A DNA stretch of 64,000 nt from Lamellibrachia columna (GCA_963662155.1 OY759261.1:8448229-8512228); one strand, 5' to 3'; positions 47,555 to 57,649 are shown, counted from the stretch's first letter. Translations and numbers: made by a program. Notes: generated by a model not told the origin, from the letters alone.

Positions 47555-50500
47555 ATGAAAATACATCAATGTCGTCACTGTGGGCTCGCCTTCGAGACGT
47601 GTGCAGAACTACAATGTCAGGTGCATAGTTTTCACTCGACGCCATCTTGGGGACTTCATTCATACTAGGTGGCACGGCAAACAGTGATGCCACCTAGCGA
47701 CCACGCAAATAGAGCGAAATAAGCATGCGAGAAATGCGGTACCACCTTTGGGAGATTGGACAATCTACAGCGTCACGTAAGGTCGGTTTGTAGTAGTAGA
47801 ACCGCGTGTACCGACGTCACCGAGCCGCCAGTACCAAAGAGATCATAAAGAGAAGACACTACCCCATCTCACCACCCACTCGTTACCGAGGAAGATCCCA
47901 CATAACCACCCGATCGACTTCCCTTCTCCGACACTCTGTCGACGGAGTTGCTAGATGTTGTTCGTGCGCACTGGTCTGCTATAAGTAACCACGTGTCGAG
48001 AGGTCCCCTCCAATGCAGGTACGATTACAGATTAACCACGCTAGACACGACCGTCCTAGAACCGTCTTTGAAGATCATGTTCCAGGAACAGACCAATGCT
48101 TTCAAGATTAACCTCAGTTACGGGTTCGTTCTGAGAAACAAGAACACGGGTCAATACTATCAAGTACTATCATTCCTCGTGTAATTGCTGTGGACGCTAC
48201 CTTGACGAAACCAGTCTCATCACCAACAGCAAGGACTTTGATGACTTTCTCGAACGCATCCGAGAAACCGACGTCTTGCAATGGGCCATCAATCAAAGAC
48301 CGAATTCTGCGTGGGTGTGCGAACTCGTGACGAATGTCACTTTCTTCGTTAATCGCATCATCGATCACCCTATAGGATGTGTAGGCATGATCCCTCTTCC
48401 GTCCTACATCAAGAAGAAGAAAAGAGTCATCGGTCTGGAAACGGAACCCATCCATCACAAGAGGTACAATGATAACCTATGTCTCTTCCGGTGTCTGGCC
48501 CTACATCGAGGATGCGATCTATATCGATTGGAACCGGCAGTGAAGACGCTGTACGAGACATACGATCGAGACCACGTACCCATGGAAGAATTTGCAGGGG
48601 TCACGTTGGATGACCTCTATCGCGTAGATCGAACGTGTGCGTGTACAAGCTCGTCAAACCGGATGCGGAGGATGGTATGTCGACTGCCGAACTAGTCCGT
48701 CGATCGTTATGCAAGTACCCCGAAACAATGTATCTCTACCTTCACGAGACACATTTTTCATTCATCCAAGATGTACGCATGTACTGTCACTCGTATCGAT
48801 GTCGGAAGTGCGGTGAGTCTTTATGGAAAGATGAATGGGTGCTATATCGACACGAGCGCACGTGCACGGGGTGTGTGCATCGAGTCTATCCTGGTGGCGT
48901 GTACCATTCGACTCCATCGTTGTTCGAACGTCTGGACGATGAGAACATTCGTGTAGCTGAATCTTTGCGCTACTACCCGTATCGAGCCACCTTTGATTTC
49001 GAGTGTTGGTTCGACACGGAACAACTTCCGTCGGACAGTGACAAGGTCCAATGGATCGCGCGTCACGTTCCACTGAGCGACAGGTGGCATCCAACGTGCC
49101 CGGCCACGAGCGAGTGCAATGTATCGTCACGGATGGAGACACCAACAAGTTGGTGAGCGCCATGATGGATATCTTACAAGCGATGAGTGATGCCGCGTAT
49201 GACAAGTTCAAACATTCGTACGAAGATGTCTTGGAACAGCTCGCAGAGGAACTGACGAACTGGGACGAAAGGGAGGAGGCTGCACGATCAGCCGTCGACA
49301 AGAAGAAATCTCGTCCGGCAACCAATCCATACACAAACTGATGGGACAACTTTATGGATGGATGCATCAGTTACCCGTCATCGGGTTAAATTCGGGTAAG
49401 TATGATATCAATGCCATCAAACAGTTCCTCATACCCTACTTCCTATCCACCACGTCAAAGACAGGGGAACAAGAAGAACAAGAACAAGAACAAGACGACA
49501 AAGAAGAAGAAGAGAACGAGGGTATCGGGTCTTTTTTCGTCATCAAACGCAACAACACGTTCATGTGTCTTTTGACGGATCAGCTGAAATTCTTAGACAT
49601 GATCTATTACATAGCCCCCGGGTTCAGTTACGACAAGTATCTGAAGGCGTACCGATGCGAGGTGACGAAAGGTCATTTCCCGTACGAGTACATGGACCGT
49701 CTGGAGAGCCTCGACGACACCGCACTTCCATCGAAACAGGCCTTCTTCAGTCGACTGATGAACGAAGGTATTTCCGACGAGGATTACGCCAGTTGTCAAG
49801 AGGCCTGGCGCGACAACGCCATGACGACTTTGCGAGATTTTCTCGTCTGGTACAACAACAGGGACGTGGTTCCCTTTCTACAGGCCATCGACAGACAGTT
49901 TGCCTTCTACCAGCAACGTGGCATAGACATGCTCAAGCAAGGCATCAGCGTACCTTGTCTGACCTTGCTCTACCTGTTCAACGACCTTCCATAAAAGACT
50001 TACTTTACCCTCTTCAACGAGAAGAATAAAGATCTTCATCATCTCGTCAAAGATCACGTGGTTGGCGGAGCTGCGCTCATTTTTCATCGCTATCACGAGA
50101 AAGGGATCACCACGCTACGTCAGAACGAGTACGGAGAGGCCGTTCGTCAGTGTCGGTCCATCGTAGGATACGATGCCAACGCCCTGTACGTGTGGTCACT
50201 CATGCAAGACATGCATATGGGATGGTACACGCGACGACGGGAAGAGAACGACTTCCGACCCGAATCGGCGGAGCTGTACGGTCAGATGGCTGAGGAATGG
50301 TTGACTTCTGAATCCGAACGCACGGGACGCGTCATACGACACCATACCAACGATACAGCGAAGAGAATAGGCAAACTGTTGGTGGATGGGTGGTGTAGCG
50401 AGACGAAAACGGCTTATCAGTTCCACGGATGTTTTTTGCATGGTCACTCGTGCACTGGTAAAGAGGTCAACGAGGTCAACGGGAAACCCATGGCTGAACT

Positions 50501-51210
50501 GCTCGCAGAGACCCGAAAGAACACCGCCTACCTCCGTCACTTTGTCAAGGTCGTCGAGTTGTGGGAATGCGAGTGGAAAGAGACGAGACGAGATCCAGTC
50601 GTGAAAAAGTGTCTGGATGCTGCATTTCCGCGACGACGTCACGCACTATGGACGATGACGTAGCAACAGATCATGAGCGGCGTGCGTCCCGGAACCGTGT
50701 TCGGTCTGATCGACCTTTGCGTACCGGAAGCATTGCGCGAACACTTTGGCGAGATGCAGCCCCTGTGAACATCCATCTGACACGCGATGATCTCGGACCG
50801 TTCATGCGCCGATACGCCGAGGAGCACAACATCACGGCGACTCCGACTGCCCGTGGGTAATTATCGAGGCGATAAGATCTTGTTCGCTACGCCTCTGCTG
50901 CGATGGTATATGGACCACGGTCTCGAGGTGTCGCACGTGTATCAGGTCGTTGAGTACTATCCCATCCCGTGCTTCCGTCGGTTCGGCGATGCAGTGTCCA
51001 CGGCGCGACGCGAGGAAACGTCCACTCGCACAAGGCCATCATCGCAGACACCATACAGTTGCTGGGGAACTCGGGTTACGGAAAGACCATCACCAACGTG
51101 GACCGACATCGTGACGTCAACTACTGCACGGAGAAGGCGGCGTCGCTCATGGTCAACGATAGACGATTCCGACAACTCGACGTCGTCGTTGATCGATCCA
51201 CCCTCCGAAC
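47555..51210 (+). pseudogene. Protein-primed DNA polymerase B with N-terminal zinc fingers, truncated
   Basis: The replicative polymerase of Polintons and adintoviruses. In broken frames: two zinc-finger-like motifs (CRHCGLAFETCAELQCQVH and CEKCGTTFGRLDNLQRH); an N-terminal region with 'NTGQYYQVLS', 'ERIRETDVLQWAINQRP' and 'IIDHPIGCVG'; a second Cys cluster 'CRKCGESLW...HERTCTGC'; exonuclease motifs 'FDFEC' (I), 'GLNSGKYDINAIK' (II) and 'YNNRD' (III); palm motif A 'YDANALYVWSLM'; and motif B-type 'LLGNSGYGKTI' near 51,060. Motif C (YxDTDS) is absent, because sequence after about 51,200 is packaging ATPase. Frameshifts occur near 48,160, 48,620, 49,080-49,340, 49,990, 50,640 and 50,850, and several stops are present. 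The start at 47,555 assumes the first zinc finger belongs to the gene. Confidence 0.85.
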
Positions 51211-51712
51211 GGATCACGTGGTGTTTCGGAGAATGGCAAGATGTTTACGCAACGATGGACTTGGTCGACGGGCGGTTCGAGGAAGGTTTGCCGAGTGCGA
51301 GCATGCTCGATTCGTCGACGAGGAACCTCATCGTCATAGACTATCTCATGGCAGAAACGGACGAACGGGTCACGAACTTGTTCACTAAAAAAGTCATCAC
51401 AGGAACACGTCCGTGCTGTATCTCGTACAGAACCTGTTCCCCAAAAATAAAGAGAGTCGTACCATCAGTCTGAATTATCAATACATGGTGGTGTTCAAGA
51501 ATCCTCGTGACGCATCGTAGATGTCGCACTTGGCCCGACAGATGTATCCGGGACGCGTCAAGTTCGTTCAAGAGGTTTTTAAAGACGCCACGTCGGTACC
51601 GTACTTCTATCTATTGGTCGATCTCAAACAGGACACGCCTGAGGACATGCGTCTGCGCACGGCCATCTTTCCAGACGACGGTGTTCAGTACGTGTACTTG
51701 CCGAAGGTATAA
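51211..51712 (+). pseudogene. FtsK/HerA-type packaging ATPase, C-terminal part
   Basis: The genome-packaging ATPase of Polintons (A32-like). It starts abruptly with 'RITWCFGEWQDVYATMD', followed by the Walker B region 'NLIVIDYLMAETDERV', where the acidic residue after Asp has become Tyr. It shifts frame at about 51,390 ('LFTKK'), then continues with 'LNYQYMVVFKNPRDAS', TAG at 51,519 and 'MSHLARQMYPG', and ends 'DDGVQYVYLPKV' at 51,712. Walker A (P-loop) and the N-terminal ~100 residues are missing, because the upstream junction falls in polymerase sequence. The stop overlaps the TATA box of the next gene. Confidence 0.8.
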
Positions 51713-51716
51713 AAAG
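51708..51716 (+). promoter_or_regulatory. TATA box (TATAAAAAG)
   Basis: A canonical TATAAAAAG lies 34 bp before ATG 51,750 and contains the ATPase stop codon. It suggests that the next gene has its own RNA polymerase II promoter. Confidence 0.5.
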
Positions 51717-51749
51717 ACCGCACGCGTGGATAGTCTTTTCATTCCCACC

Positions 51750-52103
51750 ATGTCTGAGGTGGTGAAGAGACACATTGTGTGCATACAGGCACTGAACAGA
51801 ATCAAGAGCAACAAATTAAAAAGGGCCATCATCGCCAACTCCGACGCCGATCTGCTGTGTGCACTAGCCGAGTGTGCCTGCAACATATTAAAAAAGAACA
51901 TTCCATTGAGCGAATTACAGAGGCGTCGTTTCAGTAAATACAGGACGAAGTTACGCGAGTTGGCTCAGAGACGAACGCCAGCTGCCAGGAGAAGACGCAT
52001 CTTGCTGCAACAGCAGGTCGGCGAGGGACAAAGCGGAGGTTTCCTATCGGCCTTCCTAGCACCGTTGGCAAGTACCCTTGCTTCGGGAGGTGCTGCTCAA
52101 GAG

Positions 52104-52156
<53 letters not shown>

Positions 52157-52166
52157 GATATGGTAA
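51750..52166 (+). CDS. Conserved Polinton virion-type protein with GGFLSAFL motif
   Basis: From ATG 51,750 it encodes a basic, helical protein with 'LKRAIIANSDADLLCALAEC', a linker 'LSELQRRRFSKYRTKLREL' and the tail 'GGFLSAFLAPLASTLASGG'. Small proteins with a basic helical part and a GGFL..LL.P tail are recurrent in Polintons and are thought to be minor virion or core components. That role is not demonstrated by this sequence. The original C-terminus is obscured because a (GA)n tract (52,106-52,152) has expanded at its end, adding Glu-Arg repeats. Confidence 0.6.
52106..52152. repeat. (GA)n microsatellite
   Basis: A short GA run between two virion-type genes. It extends the frame of the upstream one. 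Confidence 0.9.
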
Positions 52167-52872
52167 GAATGTGCAAGCTCTCGATGACGAGATGATGACC
52201 ATCCTCGACAGAAAGGACCACGACGACAGGATCAAGGTATTGTATAATCAGTTATTGCAACGGTATAACGTCTTCTCCGATAAACACGCCAATGAACCGA
52301 CACGCGTGATCACGGTGAACGAGTCTGGGACGGGGGTAGGTGTGGGGGGGGGCGGAGGGAGCAGTAGGAGCTCCTGCTACTACTAGCGGGATAGAGGCCG
52401 ACGTCGTGGACATCGTTCCCAAGACCATGCAAGGCAAAGCCAGACGTTTGATGGAGCGTTCGAAAAGAAACATGTCTTGGACCGCTCGTGGCGAACTGAT
52501 CCACGAGGGTGTGCCGGTTGCCGGAAGTAACGTGGTGGATCTCGTGAATGATCTGTTGCGTAAGAGAAAGACCGATCCAACGGGATGGCAACCGTTCGCA
52601 AGACATCTCCGTGCCATGAACCTGCCCAGTTGGTCGTTAACGTCGCCAGGAGAGACTACATACGTCAAGCGACGACGCCGGCGACGACATCCACTCCAGG
52701 TCGTCGTCGTCGAATACCGGCTACTCCTCGCTCTGGTGGTAGCGCACGAGGATCGCTCAGTTGGACACACCTCGCTCGTCGACGCGGTCAGATAGAACAT
52801 TCCATGCTCACCCCACCTGAAGAACGTCAACGCAAGGCTCTGGCGTCATTGGCTAGTTGGGAAGACATTTAA
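52160..52872 (+). pseudogene. Conserved Polinton protein of unknown function (GW.PFA motif)
   Basis: Visible pieces are 'KNVQALDDEMMTILDRKD', 'DDRIKVLYNQLLQRYNVF', then after a frameshift near 52,340 'VDIVPKTMQGKARRLMERS', 'MSWTARGELIHEGVPVAGSN', 'VVDLVNDLLRKRKTD' and 'GWQPFARHLRAMNLPSW'. The tail shifts frame again near 52,660 and ends 'RQRKALASLASWEDI'. This domain order is recurrent in animal Polintons next to the integrase; its biochemical role is not known to me. Two frameshifts indicate decay. It is tightly packed between the GGFL protein and two tiny membrane proteins. Confidence 0.65.
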
Positions 52873-52911
52873 GACGGTGCAACACGTGTCCATAGCACAG
52901 TGTGCACTACG

Positions 52912-53046
52912 ATGTCGAGCGACCCACAGGACACGTACCGTTCCGTCATCGTTGCAGCAATTTGCGGTGGACTTTACTTGATTACTGACGCTATAGCTCG
53001 AAGTCTTATACAACAGTCGCTATTGGGGGTATGGTTTCAATACTAG
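52912..53046 (+). CDS. Small membrane protein 1, 44 residues
   Basis: A short intact frame, MSSDPQDTYRSVIVAAICGG to VWFQY, with one hydrophobic helix. It overlaps the next frame by 16 bp (53,031-53,046), typical of compact viral coding. Function unknown. It could be a minor virion or membrane protein. Confidence 0.45.
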   Translation: MSSDPQDTYRSVIVAAICGGLYLITDAIARSLIQQSLLGVWFQY

Positions 53047-53186
53047 ATTATCGATCATTCGTCATCGTCGTGGGTGTGGTAGTGGGTGTTCTGGTGTACG
53101 TCAGCGTACTCGTCGTCACTCGTCAAGAACCGTGCTGCGGTGTCAACGTCACAACCACCACCACCAATCCGTCGGAACTCTTTTAA
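53031..53186 (+). CDS. Small membrane protein 2, 51 residues
   Basis: An intact frame with a single strong transmembrane helix (FVIVVGVVVGVLVYVSVLVV) and a Thr-rich external or cytosolic tail with two adjacent cysteines. Its stop overlaps the integrase start as TAATG at 53,184-53,188. Overlap with genes on both sides supports it being real. Function unknown. Confidence 0.5.
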   Translation: MVSILDYRSFVIVVGVVVGVLVYVSVLVVTRQEPCCGVNVTTTTTNPSELF

Positions 53187-54226
53187 TGGCGCCGAGGAAA
53201 GAACAACCACTTAGGACGGTCTACTTCGATCCGAAAAGGGTAGGTAGTTATGGCGGAGTCGATACCTTGCGAAGCCTCACGCGCATGCCACAAAAAAGGG
53301 TCGCGGAATGGTTGTCGGAATATGAAGCCTATACCTTACACAAGCCGGCTAGACGTCATTTCAAGAGACGACGCGTCATCGTGGGTGGTCTACGTCAGCA
53401 GTGGCAGGCCGACCTCGTCGATCTGTCGCAGTTGAGAAAGGACAACAACGGTATGACCTTTCTCCTCACGGTGATCGACGTCTTCTAGAAAGTGGCCTGG
53501 TGTGTTCCCATGAAGAACAAGTACGCGGCGTCTTTGGTAGCGGCGCTTGACAGTACGTTCAGCAGAGGCTGGCCAAAGACGTTGCAGACAGACCAAGGAC
53601 TGGAATTTCTGAATACATCCGTTCAGGCTCTATTGAAGAAGCACGGCATCCATCACTTCTCCACCCACAACGCGGAGACGAGGGCGAGCGTCGTGCAAAG
53701 ATTCAACAGAACGTTGAAGACGCGCATGTGGCGATACTTCACGAAACACCAGACGTCCTTCAGGGTTTGGTGCAATCGTACAACAACACCCCCCACCGCA
53801 GTATCGGTATGGCTCCGTCACAGGTGTGTTACCAGAATCAAGAACAGGTGTGGCAGCGTCTGTACGGACACGACGGTAAGGGCGTGCCCAAGTTGCGCGT
53901 GCCGGATCGGGTGCGCATCAGCAAGTACAAAGGTAAGTTCGAAAAAGGCGAATTGGAGCGAAGAGATGTTCACGATACACGAGGTTCATCCTTCCGATCC
54001 GCCTGTGTATCGATTGAGGGACGATCTCGGCGAAGTGCTGGAAGGCATCTTCTACGAAATGGAGCTGCAGAACCTGTCGGTACCCGCCGATAAACTGTAC
54101 TACGTGGAAGCGGTACTGCAGCGTCGTAAGTTAGGTAGACGAACGGAGGCTTTGGTGAAATGGTTCGGCTATCCCTCCAAATTCAACAGCTGGATCGATG
54201 CCCGGCACTCGTCCACTCTACTATAA
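53186..54226 (+). pseudogene. Polinton integrase (DDE, C-terminal chromodomain)
   Basis: A retrovirus-type integrase that inserts the element and makes 6-bp duplications. From ATG 53,186 the catalytic core shows Asp in 'QWQADLVDLSQL', Asp in 'LQTDQGLEFLN' and Glu in 'HNAETRASVVQRFNRTLK', the D-D-E triad with family spacing. A C-terminal chromodomain-like segment has 'YYVEAVLQRRK' and 'EALVKWFGYPSKFNSWID'. A TAG at 53,486 interrupts the core after 'TVIDVF'. The frame shifts near 53,740 and returns near 53,960, so about 220 bp read in another frame. Total length is close to normal for the family. The insertion was presumably made by an intact parent copy. Confidence 0.9.
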
Positions 54227-54228
54227 AG
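54222..54228 (+). promoter_or_regulatory. TATA-like motif overlapping the integrase stop
   Basis: TATAAAG includes the integrase TAA, as at the ATPase/GGFL junction. It is a possible promoter for the downstream capsid genes. Confidence 0.3.
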
Positions 54229-54244
54229 ACTAGCCACTCGTACG

Positions 54245-54377
54245 GTGACACTTCATTCGAGAATTGACACAATACACGTAGAACTCCTCCTCCTCCTGTT
54301 CATAGAACAGGAGGAGGAGGAACAAGAGGACGCAGCAGCAGCAACAGAGGACAGTACTGATGCGCAGAACGCAGAGG

Positions 54378-54416
<39 letters not shown>

Positions 54417-54535
54417 CTCCTTGGCATCTGATCGGTACCGTGCGTCCTAAAGAGGAAATAGTCTTTCTGTGTCAGGTCCTCGTCTTGTTCACGGTCATTC
54501 TGATAAGCATTTACAACCGACGCAATGGCGACTGA
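54245..54535 (+). CDS. Polinton membrane protein with C-terminal helix
   Basis: A frame of about 97 codons without an early ATG (first codon GTG, so the start is uncertain). It has a Leu-rich and poly-Glu stretch, poly-Ser from AGC repeats, and a conserved-looking end 'GTVRPKEEIVFLCQVLVLFT' plus a hydrophobic helix, close to 'VILISIYNRRNGD'. This tail recurs in Polintons immediately before the penton-like gene. It overlaps that gene's ATG by 11 bp (54,525-54,535). A tail-anchored or virion-membrane role is plausible but unproven. Confidence 0.5.
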
Positions 54536-55450
54536 TTTCTACCTGACACTGACTAGCAACGCTTTCATGAAGATGTATCCCGACAATACGTTGGCTCATT
54601 ACATCTGACTGGGGAGTGGGAATGCGGGTTGGCAGAGATACAGTACCCGCATACTTGGTACAACATAGGAATGTACGACACCTGGTTCTTCCTTAACGAG
54701 ACGATTGCTATGGTCTAACCCCAAGTGCGAAGACCACTGCTGGATATTACAAGTCTCCCATGACATTGATGAACCACGTTAACAAGGGACTGAACTCTAT
54801 GGGTACGGATAAGGTGCGGGCAAAATTGAGCTACAGCGCCATCACTAAAAAATGACATTGCACATAACACAGGCACCGAGTTCACTGTACCTCACCGCAG
54901 TGCATTGGGAAGAATGTTAGGATTCGAACCGTCGGTGGTCAGCAGTCCGCCATCGGTAGCATCGGTAGCATCAATAGGACCATCATTACTAGGATCAATT
55001 ATGTCAGCAACAATAACAGCAGCAGCAGCAGCAGCAGAGAAGGCAAGCACGGACGAGAACCCGAGACTAGGTGGAAGGAATATCGGTCTCACACCGTCGG
55101 CAGCCGTGTTTTTGCCACCCAAAGAGACTCCCGATGGTCCGTATACCTACCGTAAAGAGGACGAACACGTGGTACAGATGGATCAAGGGTTCGATACCAT
55201 ATACGTTTACACGGACGTCGTGGAGTCTCGCATAGTAGGTGACAGTGTCGCACCTCTGTTGCGAGCCCTCCCGGTTGGCGGAAGTCACGGCGAAACGGTA
55301 TCCGATAGGTTCAGTAACATTCACTACGTGCCTCTGTTGTATTTGCACTTCAAGTCGATCGAGATCGATATAAGAGTGCCATTCGAGTACGGTAGAGTGA
55401 CCGTGACGCTTCATTTTCGACGGCGCACGACCGGACTGTTCCGAAGATGA
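54525..55450 (+). pseudogene. Minor capsid (penton-like) protein
   Basis: The vertex protein of the Polinton capsid. From ATG 54,525 it reads 'MATDFYLTLTSNAFMKMYPD'. It is then broken by a small deletion and frameshift near 54,605, after which 'GEWECGLAEIQYPHTWYNI' is seen. Another stop follows at about 54,717, then 'GYYKSPMTLMNHVNKGLNS' in another frame, with stops near 54,853. From about 54,905 a continuous frame runs to 55,450 with 'DTIYVYTDVVESRIVGDS', 'APLLRALPVGGSHGE' and 'SIEIDIRVPFEYGRVTVTLH'. These are the C-terminal landmarks of the family. The stop overlaps the next start (ATGA at 55,447). The first half is dead and the second half intact. Confidence 0.85.
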
Positions 55451-55866
55451 ATTACAACGAGTATTACGCGCGTCAGGCGGGTGGTGCACTGCCCTACTTC
55501 GCCGGTGCCCAATACCAGCGGGGTCACGGACTAGGCAGTCTGTTCGGAGGTCTGTTGCGTAGCGCCATGTCACTCATCAAGAGAGGTGCCGTGGCGTTGG
55601 GAAAGGGGGCGTTGAAGACCGGCGTGCGCATAGCCGACGACGTCATGTCTGGACAGAGCATAAAAAGGGCAACCAAACGACGCGTCGCGGATGCTGATAG
55701 GAATCTAATGCGTGGCATTTTGGCCCCTGGCGTGCGAGCTCGTAAACGTATAAAACGCGCGCTGACGAAGAAAGGAGTCACTTTAGCAAAGAGACGACTC
55801 AAGAGACAGACGTCCACGAAACGTGAAGCCGACATATTTGATAACGACGATGGCTTTCGTACATAG
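55447..55866 (+). CDS. Minor virion protein with GLGSLFGG motif (pVI/pX-like)
   Basis: An intact 139-codon frame from ATG 55,447. It has an N-terminal 'YYARQAGGALPYFAGAQYQR', then 'GHGLGSLFGGLLRSAMSL', an amphipathic glycine-rich segment, and a very basic C-terminal half (KRATKRR, RARKRIKRALTKK, KRRLKRQTSTKRE). The GLGS.FGGL signature next to the capsid genes recurs in Polintons and adintoviruses. It is compared with adenovirus pVI/pX proteins, which bind DNA or disrupt membranes and are cleaved by the viral protease. The specific function here is inferred. It overlaps the penton stop by 4 bp and the MCP start by 17 bp. Confidence 0.75.
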   Translation: MNYNEYYARQAGGALPYFAGAQYQRGHGLGSLFGGLLRSAMSLIKRGAVALGKGALKTGVRIADDVMSGQSIKRATKRRVADADRNLMRGILAPGVRARKRIKRALTKKGVTLAKRRLKRQTSTKREADIFDNDDGFRT

Positions 55867-57169
55867 ACAGCCGTGCGAAGGGGTCAAGTCCGAACTGGAT
55901 CTCTTTACCGTACCCCCCCCCCCACTCAGAACAGCATCATCGACAGCTATGTAGTGGAACATCAGCCCATGTCCTCTCTGGACTCGGTTGGACCGATATA
56001 ATTCCTCATACCCGGATCTGGCGACGATTACCTGGATCTCGCCAACACGATGCTGCACGTGCAGGCGAAGGTGACACGAGCCAACGGGGACGATCTCGAC
56101 TTGGCCGACCCCGTGGGACCAGTGAATAACTGGCTGCATGCGCTGTTCAGTCAAGTCGACGTCTATCTGAACGGCACGCTCGTGACCCCTTCGACCAATA
56201 CGTATGCGTATCGCGCCTACATAGAGACGCTGCTGAGTTACGGTCCCGATGCCAAGGACACGCAACTGACGAGTCAGCTGTGGCACAAGGACAGGGGCGC
56301 TCGCATGGACGCCGTCGAGATAGCCGACGGACCCGCGGCTAACGAAGGGTTCGTGGCTCGACGAGAGAACATCGTAAGGAGTCGCATGGTCGATATGATG
56401 GGCCGTCTCCACGTGGATTTCTTTCGGCAGGATCAATTCCTGATCAACGGCGTCGATGTCAAAATACGACTGGTGCGTAGTAAGCCTGCTTTTGCACTCA
56501 TGGCTGGTGGGCTCAACCCCGATTACAAAATACAAATCGTCAATGCCACCTTGTTTGCAAAAAGGCCACCCTGAATCCGACCGTGCAGATGGCACACATC
56601 AAGGTTCTGGAGAAGAGCACGGTCAAGTATCCGATGCGATCAGTCAAGTGCAAGGTGTACTCCATTCCTGCTGGCACTCGGTCGCACACGTACGAGAACC
56701 TGTTCCTCGGTACCCTGCCGAAACGTCTGGTGCTGTGCTGCATCGATAACGATGCCTACAACGGCGTGTACACCAAAAATCCGTTTCACGCCAAGAACAA
56801 CCCCATCAACTTCCACGCGGTGTACGTAGACGGACGACATATACCCTCCAAACCTTTCCAGCCCAATTTCGAAGACGACCTCTTAGTCAGAAACTACATG
56901 AGTCTGTTCTCCTCGTCCGCAAGATGTGGCAGGACTAGGGGAATGGACTGACTCGCAGCGACTACCGACACGGCTACACCTTCTTCGGTTTCGACCTGTC
57001 CCCCGACCAGTGCCACGGTCCCTGCTTCCATCTGGTACAAAAGGGCAACCTGCGCATAGAACTGCATTTCCGCAACGCGCTGCTAAACACCGTGAACGTC
57101 GTCGTCTACGCCGAGCTCGAGTCCGTGCTGGAAATCGACAAGAGCCGCAACATCTTCTACCACTACTGA
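55850..57169 (+). pseudogene. Major capsid protein (double jelly-roll)
   Basis: The hexon-like capsid protein of Polintons. From ATG 55,850 it reads 'MAFVHRQPCEGVKSELDLFT'. A run of 11 C at 55,913-55,923 then shifts the frame. 'SIIDSYVVEHQPMSSLDSVG' follows, with a TAA at about 56,000, then a long open part with 'GSGDDYLDLANTMLHVQAKV', 'NNWLHALFSQVDVYLNG' and 'MGRLHVDFFRQDQFLINGVD'. A frameshift near 56,570 leads to 'HIKVLEKSTVKYPMRSVKCK' and 'NDAYNGVYTKNPFHAKNN'. Another break near 56,925-56,950 precedes 'GYTFFGFDLSPDQCHG' and the terminal 'VYAELESVLEIDKSRNIFYH'. Length and order match the family (about 440 residues). It is directly followed by the protease gene, 1 bp away. Confidence 0.88.
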
Positions 57170-57170
57170 G

Positions 57171-57635
57171 ATGGACACCCTGCAGATCGCTAGACTACGG
57201 GCCAGATCGGTATTTCGCGGCGTCGTATCCAAAGACGGACTGCCCACGACGATAGACGGCGCTCTGCCCACGGCATTCGTGTGCAACACCGACGACGGCG
57301 ACGAACCGGGCGAACATTGGATAGCGCTGTACCTGGATGCCGACGGACGCGGCGATTACTTCTGTTCGTACGGTCTGCCGCCACGACACGCTGCGTTCCG
57401 CACCTTCCTGAACGAACATTGTTCCGATTGGACTCATAACAGCAAAAGGCTTCAGAGTCCTCTGTCTAACGTTTGTGGAAAATATTGCGTAGCTTTTGTA
57501 TTGCTTCGTTGTAACGGCATTCCGATGAGAACTTTTGTTAACATGTTCGGCACCGATCTAGTAGCTAACGATTGCCGCGTATTTTATTGGCTTAAACAGC
57601 TGCGATCAGGTAGACTGTATTATCGCTCGTCATAG
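57171..57635 (+). CDS. Adenain-like maturation cysteine protease
   Basis: An intact 154-codon frame from ATG 57,171, one base after the capsid stop. It belongs to the adenovirus-protease (C5/Ulp1-like) fold group that cleaves capsid precursors during maturation. The catalytic His is in 'GEHWIALYLD'; an acidic or polar residue lies in the following 'FCSYGLPPRH' region. Gln and nucleophilic Cys are in 'LQSPLSNVCGKYCVAFVLLR'. The C-terminal 'WLKQLRSGRLYYRSS' closes the domain. Length is typical of compact Polinton proteases. No stop or frameshift is seen, in contrast to the capsid gene before it. Confidence 0.88.
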   Translation: MDTLQIARLRARSVFRGVVSKDGLPTTIDGALPTAFVCNTDDGDEPGEHWIALYLDADGRGDYFCSYGLPPRHAAFRTFLNEHCSDWTHNSKRLQSPLSNVCGKYCVAFVLLRCNGIPMRTFVNMFGTDLVANDCRVFYWLKQLRSGRLYYRSS

Positions 57636-57649
57636 TAGTAGTAGTACAT

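Noticed and set aside
47806..47990. Short Arg-rich frame as a separate gene
   Set aside because: It is an out-of-frame reading between the zinc-finger motif and the polymerase N-terminus; the other frame shows polymerase-type sequence.
48762..49367. 201-codon minus-strand open frame
   Set aside because: Antisense to the polymerase exonuclease region. No domain is visible, and the plus strand carries FDFEC and zinc motifs.
54300..54420. Poly-Glu and poly-Ser stretches as a functional domain
   Set aside because: They arise from GAGGAG and AGC microsatellite expansions within the gene; only the C-terminal membrane segment looks conserved.
55783..56595. 270-codon minus-strand open frame
   Set aside because: It is exactly antisense to the major capsid gene, whose conserved motifs are on the plus strand; the frame is a shadow of high-GC coding sequence.
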